Under the pieces are notes generated by a model, which did not search any database, was not told the DNA's origin, and saw nothing but the letters and a program-made list of their open reading frames with translations. Below are positions 1 through 6,602 of a stretch of DNA of 18,165 nucleotides, piece after piece. The translations under genes and the position numbers were made by a program. How positions within the stretch are numbered: the first letter of the stretch is position 1; the number at the start of each line of letters is the position of its first letter. This stretch comes from Candidatus Aenigmatarchaeota archaeon (lineage in GTDB: Archaea; Aenigmatarchaeota; Aenigmatarchaeia; QMZP01), in contig JACQIG010000022.1 of assembly GCA_016198605.1 (NCBI GenBank), positions 1-18,165 of the forward strand. The letters run 5' to 3'.

Positions 1-28
1 ATTTATAATAGACAAAAAAAGAATTAAT

Positions 29-577
29 GTGGGCTCAAATATCGGCAAATATGGAAGGAACATTCTAGCAGCAGTCATACTAGGAACATCGCCGGCGGCG
101 GCTGAGAAATTGCCAACATTAGATGAGGAAATTAAATTGCTTTATGAATGTAGCCTGGAAAGAGCGCTTGACAGGCTGCAGTTGAAATATAATCCTGCAG
201 CAGGGGCTGTGCAGGAAAATCAATTGGTTAGGGAAGAAAGGTGGCACATTGATGCTTTGATGTTTCATTTATATTATCCCTCAGATGCTGCACATACGAA
301 ATGGGATATTCTAACTCCAAAAAGGCACTACCATTGCCTCCCTAAGAGGCCCTATGAAGTGATAGATTTCCCCACGCTAAAGCAGAAGCGGAAAGAGTTA
401 ATAGACGATATGCGTGGCTGGGAAAAGTCACATACCGGGAAGCCGCTGCCTCCGGACATGCTGGACAAATTAAATTACGTAAGGCAACAGCTTGGTCTCT
501 TATTTCCGAGAGATTGTACCCCAGAAAATGGGTGTTATGTAATTTCAAAGGAATCTGATAGAAAGCGTTGCGATTAA
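29..577 (+). CDS. Unrecognised probable secreted protein, AT-rich, possibly partial at the left edge
   Basis: I do not recognise this 182-residue protein. Read from the GTG at 29, it starts like a signal peptide: a basic, polar stretch, then a short hydrophobic run (residues 11-20) and small residues SPAAA before E26, a plausible signal peptidase site. The mature part is hydrophilic, rich in Lys, Arg, Glu and aromatics, with five cysteines (41, 103, 163, 169, 181). There is no membrane segment after the leader. The frame has no stop between base 2 and the GTG, so the gene could begin outside the window. Against that, a TATA-like ATTTATAATA at 1-10 lies the right distance upstream for a leaderless transcript near 29. 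Hand-counted GC in a 60-base sample is about 42%, against about 60% in the next gene, so recent acquisition or fast evolution is possible. The reading frame is probably real; the function is unknown. Confidence 0.6.
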   Translation: MGSNIGKYGRNILAAVILGTSPAAAEKLPTLDEEIKLLYECSLERALDRLQLKYNPAAGAVQENQLVREERWHIDALMFHLYYPSDAAHTKWDILTPKRHYHCLPKRPYEVIDFPTLKQKRKELIDDMRGWEKSHTGKPLPPDMLDKLNYVRQQLGLLFPRDCTPENGCYVISKESDRKRCD

Positions 578-580
578 GCA

Positions 581-590
581 TTATAAATTT
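581..590 (+). promoter_or_regulatory. TATA box for the MinD/ParA gene
   Basis: TTATAAATTT is centred about 35 bp before the ATG at 621, which predicts transcription starting near 611 and a leader of about 10 nt. The weak AGGT at 611-614 is the only ribosome-binding-like sequence. The G-run at 591-597 lies between box and start and is too far from the ATG to be a Shine-Dalgarno sequence. Confidence 0.5.
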
Positions 591-620
591 AGGGGGGGAT
601 AATAAATAGTAGGTATTTTT

Positions 621-1379
621 ATGACGCGCATAATATGCATTGCTTCTGGGAAAGGCGGCGTAGGGAAGACCACGGTGACAGCCAACCTGACAGCGGCGCT
701 GTCGCAGTTCAACAAGTCAGTAGTGGCGGTGGACGGGAACCTGACCACATCAAACCTTGGCCTCCATTTCGGCATACCGCTCTATCCAGTTACCCTGCAG
801 GATGTCATAAAGAAGAGGGCAAGCCTGAGGAGGGCAATATACAACCACCCGGCGGGATTCAGGATAATCCCCGCGGACGTATCGCTGAAGAAGCTGATGC
901 TGCCTGACACCGACAGGCTGATGGACGTGCTCTACAGGTTCGTGGGCGACGCTGACTTCGTGCTTATAGACTCCGCGGCAGGCCTTGGGAAGGAGGCAAA
1001 GGTTGCGGTGGAATCTGCGGATGAGGTGATAACTGTCACCAATCCCGATATGCCTTCGCTCACTGATGCGCTGAAGATAGCAAAGGTTGCAAGGCGGTAT
1101 GAGACAAGGAACATTGGCGTCGTGCTGAACAGGGTGAGGGGGGAGAGCCATGAGATGGGGCCTGAAAGCGTGCGGGAGTTCATGAGGCTCCCTGTAATAG
1201 GCAATGTCCCGGAAGACAAGCATGTCAGGAGCGCAATAGCATACAGGCAGCCCGTAGTGCTATACAGGCCGGATTCGCCGGCGGCAAGGCACTTCAAGGC
1301 CTTGGCCGCATGGCTGGCGGGGGAGAGGTATGAGGTGAAACCAGGCATGCTTGAGAGGCTGGCCGGCTTGTTCAGATAA
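621..1379 (+). CDS. MinD/ParA-family ATPase with a C-terminal amphipathic tail
   Basis: A 252-residue P-loop ATPase of the deviant Walker A (MinD/ParA/Mrp) class. It has GKGGVGKTT at 10-18 with the signature lysine K11, a switch I aspartate D38 (VVAVDGN), and a Walker B FVLIDSAAGLG at 113-123. The DSAAGLG sequence is typical of MinD-type proteins, whose dimers sandwich ATP and bind membrane or a partner. The last ten residues, MLERLAGLFR, form a short amphipathic basic helix like the membrane-targeting sequence of MinD, so ATP-dependent membrane association is likely. No MinC, MinE, ParB or flagellar partner is in the window, so the cellular job (positioning, chromosome or envelope) is open. 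The gene is convergent with pheT, with 4 bp between the stop codons. The ATG at 621 puts the P-loop at the usual distance from the N terminus. Confidence 0.88.
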   Translation: MTRIICIASGKGGVGKTTVTANLTAALSQFNKSVVAVDGNLTTSNLGLHFGIPLYPVTLQDVIKKRASLRRAIYNHPAGFRIIPADVSLKKLMLPDTDRLMDVLYRFVGDADFVLIDSAAGLGKEAKVAVESADEVITVTNPDMPSLTDALKIAKVARRYETRNIGVVLNRVRGESHEMGPESVREFMRLPVIGNVPEDKHVRSAIAYRQPVVLYRPDSPAARHFKALAAWLAGERYEVKPGMLERLAGLFR

Positions 1380-1383
1380 TGCG

Positions 1384-3060
1384 TCATCTCTTATGCCGCT
1401 GCTGCCAGGATTCATAGACCCTTGAAATGTCTACCTCAAAGCAGGCAACCGGCCTCTCTATGCCAAAATTGTTCAGGACGTTAGGGTGGATTTCACCGAC
1501 GTGCCCTATGCCCTTATTTTCCATCAGGACTGCGGCTGCCCTGCCCTCAATGAAGCTGTTATGGGTTGTCCTGGAGAGCTTGTATTTTATGCCAATGGAG
1601 CGCATTGCGGCGTCAAGCGCGCCTGAGATGTCCTCATAGCCCGCCGCATTGCCGGTGATTGCGCACGCCAGCTTCATTACGTCCCTTGCCTTGCTCGGGG
1701 CTGACTCATCCGGGAGTATCGCGTTGCCGAGCTCGCATATCTTCTGGGGGAATTCAGAATGCTGGTTTGTTGAGAGGAAGCTGAGCAGGCCTGGGAGCAG
1801 CCATGCCCTGAAGGCTGACCAGTTCTCCGACATGTAGTTCTCTATCTCCACCGCTTTTCCGCCGCTTATCCCCATCCTGTCAAACTGTTCCTGGTTGCTC
1901 GTAAGCGTGTAGTTCATCACCTCCTGGAAACCGAGGCCCCCCAGGACCTCCGCAATGGCTGCAGAGAACTTTTCTGTGGCCAGCATGGATCCGGATGTGG
2001 CCAGCCTCGGGTACGCGGGCTCTATCCTGTTGTAGCCGTATGCTATTATTATGTCCTCTATTATGTCCACAGGATGCATTATGTCCTGCCTGTATGATGG
2101 GTATTCCGCCACTATGGAATCCGCCTCCTGGATTGCATTGCAGTTTGACCTCCTGAGGAGTTCTATTATCCTGGCAGGCGTAAGGTTGAGGCCGGAAAGC
2201 TTGTTTATGTAGCTGATGTTTATCTGCATCTTTTTGGGTGAGAATCCTGGCGTCAGGATTTTCTTGCCTGCATAGGCCGTCTCCACGGCCTCTATGGAAG
2301 CGCCACGGTCTGCCATCTGCATGGCAAGCACATTTATTACCGTGTCCAGGAACTTCACGTTGTATCCTGTGCATTCCATGAATGCGTTCCTTGTATGTCC
2401 CCCCACGTTTCCGGCGGGCTCGGAGTTTATCACCGGCGGCATTGATAGCACCGCACCGGAGCCGTCAACCCAGACCGGGTATTCCTTTGCATCTGCAAGC
2501 AGGCGGCCGAATTCCCTGCCCTTGGGGTGCTCTGACAATATCTCCCTGGCTGTCATCTCCATGGCAGAGCCGAGCGGCGTGAACGTTATGTCTCCGGGCT
2601 TCATGGATGTGTATTTTATCGGCAACATAATCCTGTCAAGGTCATAAATGCCCATGGAAAGCTCGCGCCTGTTGCGGCCAAAAGTCTGGCCCAGCTTTTC
2701 CTGCAGCTGGACTATCTGGGAGAGGAAGTTTTCGTCTATCCTGAGGTTCCTTGCAACAGCACACGCAGCCAGGGGCTGCACAGGGGATCTTGTGTCAACA
2801 GGAACAGAGAACTTGGGCTTTTCAGCTGAATATTTTGGAAGCCCTGTGGCGCCGTACTTGGCCCTAAGCTCACGTGCCATCCCCTCGGTGGACCACAGGT
2901 CAGGCCTGTTGGTGTCCTTTATGTCAATCTTTATCCTGTCGCCTTCTCTTGACTCTATCTCGCCTTTGACGTATAAGATATCGGTTTCTAGCTCTTTCAC
3001 CGGGATTTTCCTCCCGGCAAGCCTGCACAGGTCCGCATAGGATATTTCAATGGTTGGCAT
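1384..3060 (-). CDS. pheT: Phenylalanyl-tRNA synthetase beta subunit
   Basis: 558 residues, the usual length for the archaeal/eukaryotic-type beta chain, which lacks the bacterial N-terminal EMAP-like and C-terminal anticodon-binding extensions. The N terminus (MPTIEISYADLCRLAGRKIP) is characteristic. A B3/B4 editing-type region follows around 200-265 (GGHTRNAFMECTGYN), then a B5 DNA-binding-like domain around 270-315 (PKKMQINISYINKLSGLNL), and a catalytic-core-like domain from the HPVDIIEDIIIAYGYNRIEP stretch to the C terminus. With PheS it forms the heterotetramer that charges tRNA-Phe; the beta chain also hydrolyses mischarged Tyr-tRNA. The ATG lies one base after the pheS stop (TGACATG), so the two chains are almost certainly co-transcribed and translationally coupled, giving equal amounts. 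Confidence 0.96.
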   Translation of the reverse strand: MPTIEISYADLCRLAGRKIPVKELETDILYVKGEIESREGDRIKIDIKDTNRPDLWSTEGMARELRAKYGATGLPKYSAEKPKFSVPVDTRSPVQPLAACAVARNLRIDENFLSQIVQLQEKLGQTFGRNRRELSMGIYDLDRIMLPIKYTSMKPGDITFTPLGSAMEMTAREILSEHPKGREFGRLLADAKEYPVWVDGSGAVLSMPPVINSEPAGNVGGHTRNAFMECTGYNVKFLDTVINVLAMQMADRGASIEAVETAYAGKKILTPGFSPKKMQINISYINKLSGLNLTPARIIELLRRSNCNAIQEADSIVAEYPSYRQDIMHPVDIIEDIIIAYGYNRIEPAYPRLATSGSMLATEKFSAAIAEVLGGLGFQEVMNYTLTSNQEQFDRMGISGGKAVEIENYMSENWSAFRAWLLPGLLSFLSTNQHSEFPQKICELGNAILPDESAPSKARDVMKLACAITGNAAGYEDISGALDAAMRSIGIKYKLSRTTHNSFIEGRAAAVLMENKGIGHVGEIHPNVLNNFGIERPVACFEVDISRVYESWQQRHKR

Positions 3061-3061
3061 G

Positions 3062-4315
3062 TCACAACCCCGCTATCTCCCGTTCCCTCAGCCACTTAAG
3101 GTCCTGGCTGAACAGCTGCCTTATGTCATTTATGCCGAGCTTTATCATTGCAAGCCTGTCTATGCCGAAACCCCATGCTATCACAGGCTCCTTTATTCCC
3201 AGCGGCTCTGTCAGCTCTGGCCTGAATATACCAGCCCCGGCGAGCTCTATCCAGCCCATTTCAGGGTGCTTTACAGATACCTGGGCGCCAGGTTCGACGA
3301 AAGGGTAATAATCTGAATAGAACTTCACCTCTTCCGCCCCGGAGAGGTCCTTTGCGAACATCTTAAGCAGGCCAAGCAGGTCCCTGAAAGACAGGCCTTC
3401 TGCTATTACAAAGCCCCCCATCTGGTAGAACTCCACAGCGTGCGTAGCGTCAATCACGTCGGGCCTGTAGCAACGCACAAGGCTGAAGTATTTCCCCGGT
3501 ATTTCAACCCCCTGCGACAGGTAGCGCGGCGATATGGCCGTGTCATGGGCCCTTGGCATGAGCTGGCTGGCCTTCTTCGGGTCCCATTTGTATCCCCATC
3601 CGGTGGAGCCTGTCTTCCAGCCGTTCTCGTGGGCTGCCTGCACCCTGGCCACCATCTCCTTCCCCGGGAGAGCCCCGTATTTGGGATATTTCAGGCTGTA
3701 CGTCTGCGTCCAGTCCCTTGACGGGTGGTTCTGGGCCTGGTAAAGGGCGTCAAAGTTCCAGAATTCAAGCTCAATGGTCGGGCCTTCCATCTCCCTGAAT
3801 CCCATCTCCACGAGCTTCTGCCTCACGAAGCGGAGGAACTGGTTGTATGGGTGCCTCTTGCCGGGATATTCTTTCCTCCCCACAGCCTCCACGTTGTAGG
3901 GCTTCAGCCTGGCCTTCTGCCAAAGCCTCGTCTTTATCAGCTCCGGCGTAAGGGTTGTTATTCCATCAGCCAGCTGCCGTTCAGCTTTTTTGTAGTCATC
4001 CTCTGCCCTCCTGATGAGGTTCCTGGAAAGAAGGACATTGAGCATCTCCCCGCCCACATCCCCGCCCCCGCTGATTTTTCCCAGGGCTTCCCTTTCCGGG
4101 AATGTTTTGGGCCTGCCAGCCAGCGAGATAATGTTGCCTGAGACATTCACCAGGCCCTTCTTCTTGGCCCAGGAAAGCGCTATGGCGAAATCCTCAACCC
4201 TCTTCCTGCATTCCTCAAGCGGTAGCGGCTTATCCAATATTAGCGCCAGGCGCTCTTCAGGCAGGCCCGACCTGAGGTATTTCATGCCCTCCTCTGTCAG
4301 GATGTGGCGCGACAT
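3062..4315 (-). CDS. pheS: Phenylalanyl-tRNA synthetase alpha subunit, short N terminus
   Basis: The catalytic chain of PheRS, a class II synthetase. From the ATG at 4315 it is 417 residues. Class II motif 1 lies about 155-191 (HPYNQFLRFVRQKLVEMGF), motif 2 about 277-304 (FSLVRCYRPDVIDATHAVEF), and motif 3 at 380-390 (AWGFGIDRLAM). I chose 4315 over the longest frame (ATG 4402, 446 residues) for three reasons: the protein then begins MSRHILTEEGMKYLRSGLPE, where archaeal PheS family similarity (LTEEG...GLPE) begins; the longer form would overlap the divergent methyltransferase by 47 bp; and a TATA-like element sits about 25-30 bp upstream of 4315. Archaeal PheS is usually near 500 residues with extra N-terminal winged-helix modules for tRNA, so this one lacks part of that region. 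Followed by pheT after 1 bp. Confidence 0.93.
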   Translation of the reverse strand: MSRHILTEEGMKYLRSGLPEERLALILDKPLPLEECRKRVEDFAIALSWAKKKGLVNVSGNIISLAGRPKTFPEREALGKISGGGDVGGEMLNVLLSRNLIRRAEDDYKKAERQLADGITTLTPELIKTRLWQKARLKPYNVEAVGRKEYPGKRHPYNQFLRFVRQKLVEMGFREMEGPTIELEFWNFDALYQAQNHPSRDWTQTYSLKYPKYGALPGKEMVARVQAAHENGWKTGSTGWGYKWDPKKASQLMPRAHDTAISPRYLSQGVEIPGKYFSLVRCYRPDVIDATHAVEFYQMGGFVIAEGLSFRDLLGLLKMFAKDLSGAEEVKFYSDYYPFVEPGAQVSVKHPEMGWIELAGAGIFRPELTEPLGIKEPVIAWGFGIDRLAMIKLGINDIRQLFSQDLKWLREREIAGL

Positions 4316-4320
4316 ATACC

Positions 4321-4353
4321 CAAATATAAGTTCCGCGCCTATTAAACTATATT
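4321..4353. promoter_or_regulatory. Compact divergent promoter between pheS and the methyltransferase
   Basis: Only 40 bp separate the two chosen start codons (4315 minus, 4356 plus). AAATATAAG (about 4322-4330) is 26-30 bp from the plus ATG, and the minus-strand reading of TATTAAACTATATTC (4340-4354) is about 28-32 bp from the minus ATG. Each TATA-like element therefore fits a leaderless or nearly leaderless transcript running across the other. This supports the short pheS start and the methyltransferase start at 4356. The TATA matches are imperfect. Confidence 0.5.
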
Positions 4354-4355
4354 CA

Positions 4356-5099
4356 ATGTCAGGCTGGGGAAAGCTCTGGGGCGGCATCGGGAGCGTTGAC
4401 ATAAAGAAGCCGACTTACATGTGGAGCTTCTACCAGCAGTTGCTTGGCGGCTATGACTTCAGCGGGGCGCGCGTCCTGGAAATAGGCTGCGGCACGGGCA
4501 TAAACACAATAATGATGGGGCTTAGGGGCGCTGATATCACATTCCTGGACCAGTCAGAAAAGGCCCTGTCCTTGGTGAGGGGCAATGTTAAAAAGTTTGG
4601 GCTTAAGGCGGAATACATAAATGAAGATGCGTTTGAATGCAACATAAAGGGCGAATACGATCTTGTGCATTCGGAGGGCCTGATAGAGCATTTCAGGGGG
4701 GAGAGGAGGCAGGGCATAGTGGACGTGCACGCCGGGGCCGCAAGGAGGAAAGGGTCTGTGGCCATCGTGGTGCCGCATGCCGGATGCGCCCCATACGTCA
4801 TCGGGAAATATGTCGCGCAGAAGGCAGGCACATGGGTTTACGGGGAGGAATACCCTTATACAAGGAAGGAACTGGAGGCGAGGATGGGCCTGGCGGGGCT
4901 AAAGCCTGGGCCTGTGATCGGTGGCGAGCTTGTCTTTTCCCCGATGTGGCTTTTCTCGCCTCTCTGGCTCGCGTCAAAGAAGGCGGTAAGGAAAGGCATA
5001 ACGCTTGAAGCGAGGGAAGGCATAAGCAGGGCCAACCATGGCAATTTCCTTGCGAACAGGATTGGCAGGATAATAGGCGCGGTGGGGATAAAGATATAA
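4356..5099 (+). CDS. Class I SAM-dependent methyltransferase
   Basis: A 247-residue protein with a Rossmann-fold methyltransferase core. Motif I, VLEIGCGTG, at 40-48 binds the methionine part of SAM. The acidic end of strand 2 is D65 (ITFLDQSEKA), expected to bind the ribose hydroxyls. Motif IV is DLVHSEGLIEHF at 102-113. The VAIVVPH strand near 135-141 and the hydrophobic SPMWLFSPLWL near 195-205 resemble small-molecule or lipid/quinone-type methyltransferases, but the substrate cannot be read from the sequence. The frame stays open far upstream (to 4014) through pheS; the ATG at 4356 is chosen because homologous-looking sequence (KPTYMWSFYQQL) starts just after it and a TATA-like box is about 28 bp upstream. 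The next in-frame ATG (4419) would remove that conserved-looking lead-in. A small membrane protein gene follows after 23 bp. Confidence 0.87.
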   Translation: MSGWGKLWGGIGSVDIKKPTYMWSFYQQLLGGYDFSGARVLEIGCGTGINTIMMGLRGADITFLDQSEKALSLVRGNVKKFGLKAEYINEDAFECNIKGEYDLVHSEGLIEHFRGERRQGIVDVHAGAARRKGSVAIVVPHAGCAPYVIGKYVAQKAGTWVYGEEYPYTRKELEARMGLAGLKPGPVIGGELVFSPMWLFSPLWLASKKAVRKGITLEAREGISRANHGNFLANRIGRIIGAVGIKI

Positions 5100-5103
5100 C
5101 CTT

Positions 5104-5109
5104 GGAGGT
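5104..5109 (+). promoter_or_regulatory. Shine-Dalgarno-like GGAGGT
   Basis: GGAGGT is a full match to the archaeal anti-Shine-Dalgarno, but it lies 13 nt from the ATG at 5123, longer than usual. It falls in the 23-bp gap after the methyltransferase and suggests the small membrane protein is translated from the same transcript. Confidence 0.45.
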
Positions 5110-5122
5110 ATAATTATAGCCC

Positions 5123-5347
5123 ATGAAAGCCGCTCTCGCATTGGGCTTCGTGATGATAGCGCTTGGTCTGCTGCTCTCTGTCCTCAGGCTGTCAGGAGGC
5201 CCAAAGGTCAACTCTGACGTCTCCACCATAGGCCTCATGGCTGCGGGGCAGAACAGCTATTCCTTTGCGAGCATAAGCCCCGTGTTCATAACAGCTGGAA
5301 TTCTTGTCATAATAGCGGCCTTTGCGGTTTCCAGGAGAAAGAAGTAG
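5123..5347 (+). CDS. Small two-helix membrane protein, function unknown
   Basis: A 74-residue protein I do not recognise as a named family. Two hydrophobic helices are clear, about residues 3-22 (ALALGFVMIALGLLLSVL) and 53-69 (PVFITAGILVIIAAFAV). They are joined by a polar loop of about 30 residues rich in Ser, Gly and Asn, and the protein ends in RRKK. The positive-inside rule puts both termini in the cytoplasm and the loop outside. It follows the methyltransferase by 23 bp on the same strand, so co-expression is likely, but no functional link is visible. Its TAG stop abuts the stop of the convergent glycosyltransferase with no base between them. Confidence 0.72.
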   Translation: MKAALALGFVMIALGLLLSVLRLSGGPKVNSDVSTIGLMAAGQNSYSFASISPVFITAGILVIIAAFAVSRRKK

Positions 5348-6550
5348 CTAAGCCCAGTTCTCAAAGTCAAGCTCCGGCCTGTGCTTCCTCTTGGCGTTTA
5401 TGCCCGCCACTATCCCGCGGAAATAGAATGCGGTAACCAGCGGCACGTAGATGAAAGTATAGGGTATGACAAGCGCCATCTCCTTCAGCCTCATCTTGTG
5501 TTCAGGCGCGGCTATGAGGAATACGTGGCTCACGCTTGCTGCATTGATGTTGGTGAACATGCCTGCCAGCAGCGGGGCCAGCCCTATGGCCAGGACCTCG
5601 AAGAACTGCCTGAGGGAAAACGTATAAAGGATGTATATGGGTATCAGCGGCAACAGGAACGTTGCAGTCTGCCACAGCACAAGCCCGGCAACGCCGAATA
5701 TGAGGAACAGGTAAGGCAATGCGTATATGCTGAACTGGGGCGCCCTAAAGTATGCCTTCCAGGAGTCGCAGAATGTGTAGACAAAGCCCTTGCCCCACCT
5801 TATCCTCTGGCTTTTCAGGCCGCCCAGGGATGCGGGCTCCATGGTCCTGACAACGGCCTCATGGTCGTACTGTATCGTGTACCCGGCCTTGTGCAGTTGC
5901 GCGGCAAAATAATTGTCCTCTATGAGCGTCTCGGGCCACCCGCCCAGCTTCTCCAGAACGCTCCTGCGCACCGCCACGCCGCAGCCGCGGAATGTGATGA
6001 GGGAACCAAAGAACATGTGCGTCTTGAACAGGCTTGAGACCACCATGGTCTCGAAGGATATGAGCCTTGTCAGGGCCTTGTTGCCGTTCTTCACTGTGTA
6101 CCTGGGCGAAACCGCGCCTATCCCCTTCCTTGAGAACCATGGGATTACGCAGTCAAGGCAATCCCTGTCCACGGTTGTATCGGCATCAAGGAAGAACAGT
6201 ATCTCGCCCTTTGCCATGGACACGGCCTCGTTCAGGGACTTGGGCTTGCCAGCCCTGTGCGTATGCTGTATGACCTTCGCGCCATATTCCGCGCATATGG
6301 CGGGCGTGCCGTCCTGTGAATCATTGGCCACTATTATTTCCGTGTTCTTGTAGTTCAGGCCCCTGACGGATTCAAGGGTGTCCCTTATCGTGGCTTCGGA
6401 TTTGTAGGCCGGTATTATTATTGACACCAGCGGCTTGCCCTTGGATTTTGGCCTTGAGAAGCCCCTTTCCCACTTCCATCCCATGTACCACGTGAGAAAG
6501 CCGAGGGACAGCAATATTGATATTGCGAGTATAGTCTCCCACATAACCAT
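5348..6550 (-). CDS. Membrane family-2 glycosyltransferase, processive (BcsA/NodC-like) type
   Basis: 400 residues. One N-terminal helix (5-24) is followed by a cytoplasmic GT-A (GT2) domain at 40-255 and at least three further helices from about 275 to 382. The catalytic signature is complete: VSIIIPAYKSE at 42-52, the nucleotide-metal DADTTV at 122-127, the acceptor-side ED at 211-212, and QRIRW at 248-252, the Q/RxxRW motif of processive beta-glycosyltransferases such as cellulose, chitin and hyaluronan synthases. It probably polymerises or transfers sugars from a UDP-sugar at the cytoplasmic membrane for an envelope glycan or exopolysaccharide; the sugar is not predictable. The ATG at 6550 is followed by another at 6544. 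A TATA box at 6573-6582 fits a leaderless start at 6550. Convergent, end to end, with the 74-residue protein. Confidence 0.9.
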   Translation of the reverse strand: MVMWETILAISILLSLGFLTWYMGWKWERGFSRPKSKGKPLVSIIIPAYKSEATIRDTLESVRGLNYKNTEIIVANDSQDGTPAICAEYGAKVIQHTHRAGKPKSLNEAVSMAKGEILFFLDADTTVDRDCLDCVIPWFSRKGIGAVSPRYTVKNGNKALTRLISFETMVVSSLFKTHMFFGSLITFRGCGVAVRRSVLEKLGGWPETLIEDNYFAAQLHKAGYTIQYDHEAVVRTMEPASLGGLKSQRIRWGKGFVYTFCDSWKAYFRAPQFSIYALPYLFLIFGVAGLVLWQTATFLLPLIPIYILYTFSLRQFFEVLAIGLAPLLAGMFTNINAASVSHVFLIAAPEHKMRLKEMALVIPYTFIYVPLVTAFYFRGIVAGINAKRKHRPELDFENWA

Positions 6551-6572
6551 CCTATCCTATAATTCTCCAAAC

Positions 6573-6582
6573 TTTTATATAA
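6573..6582. promoter_or_regulatory. Shared central TATA box of the glycosyltransferase/glyS divergent promoter
   Basis: TTTTATATAA is nearly self-complementary and is the best TATA box in the 52-bp gap. Its centre is about 28 bp from the minus-strand ATG at 6550 and about 25 bp from the plus-strand ATG at 6603, so either direction would give a leaderless mRNA. The single element may serve both genes, with direction set by flanking BRE sequences. Confidence 0.5.
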
Positions 6583-6602
6583 TGCTATTCCCGGCTTATT
6601 TA

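Noticed and set aside
591..600. The G-run before the MinD/ParA gene as a ribosome-binding site
   Set aside because: It is more than 20 nt from the ATG and probably upstream of the transcription start implied by the TATA box at 581-590.
621..1379. Reading the ATPase as an Mrp/NBP35 iron-sulfur carrier
   Set aside because: It has no CxxC near the C terminus, and the C-terminal amphipathic helix and DSAAGLG motif fit MinD better.
4014..4355. Upstream extension of the methyltransferase frame
   Set aside because: It is antisense to the conserved pheS region, and methyltransferase-like sequence begins only after the ATG at 4356.
6435..6602. Upstream extension of the glyS frame
   Set aside because: It lies antisense inside the glycosyltransferase N terminus, and GlyRS similarity starts after 6633. 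The TATA box at 6573 is inside this extension.
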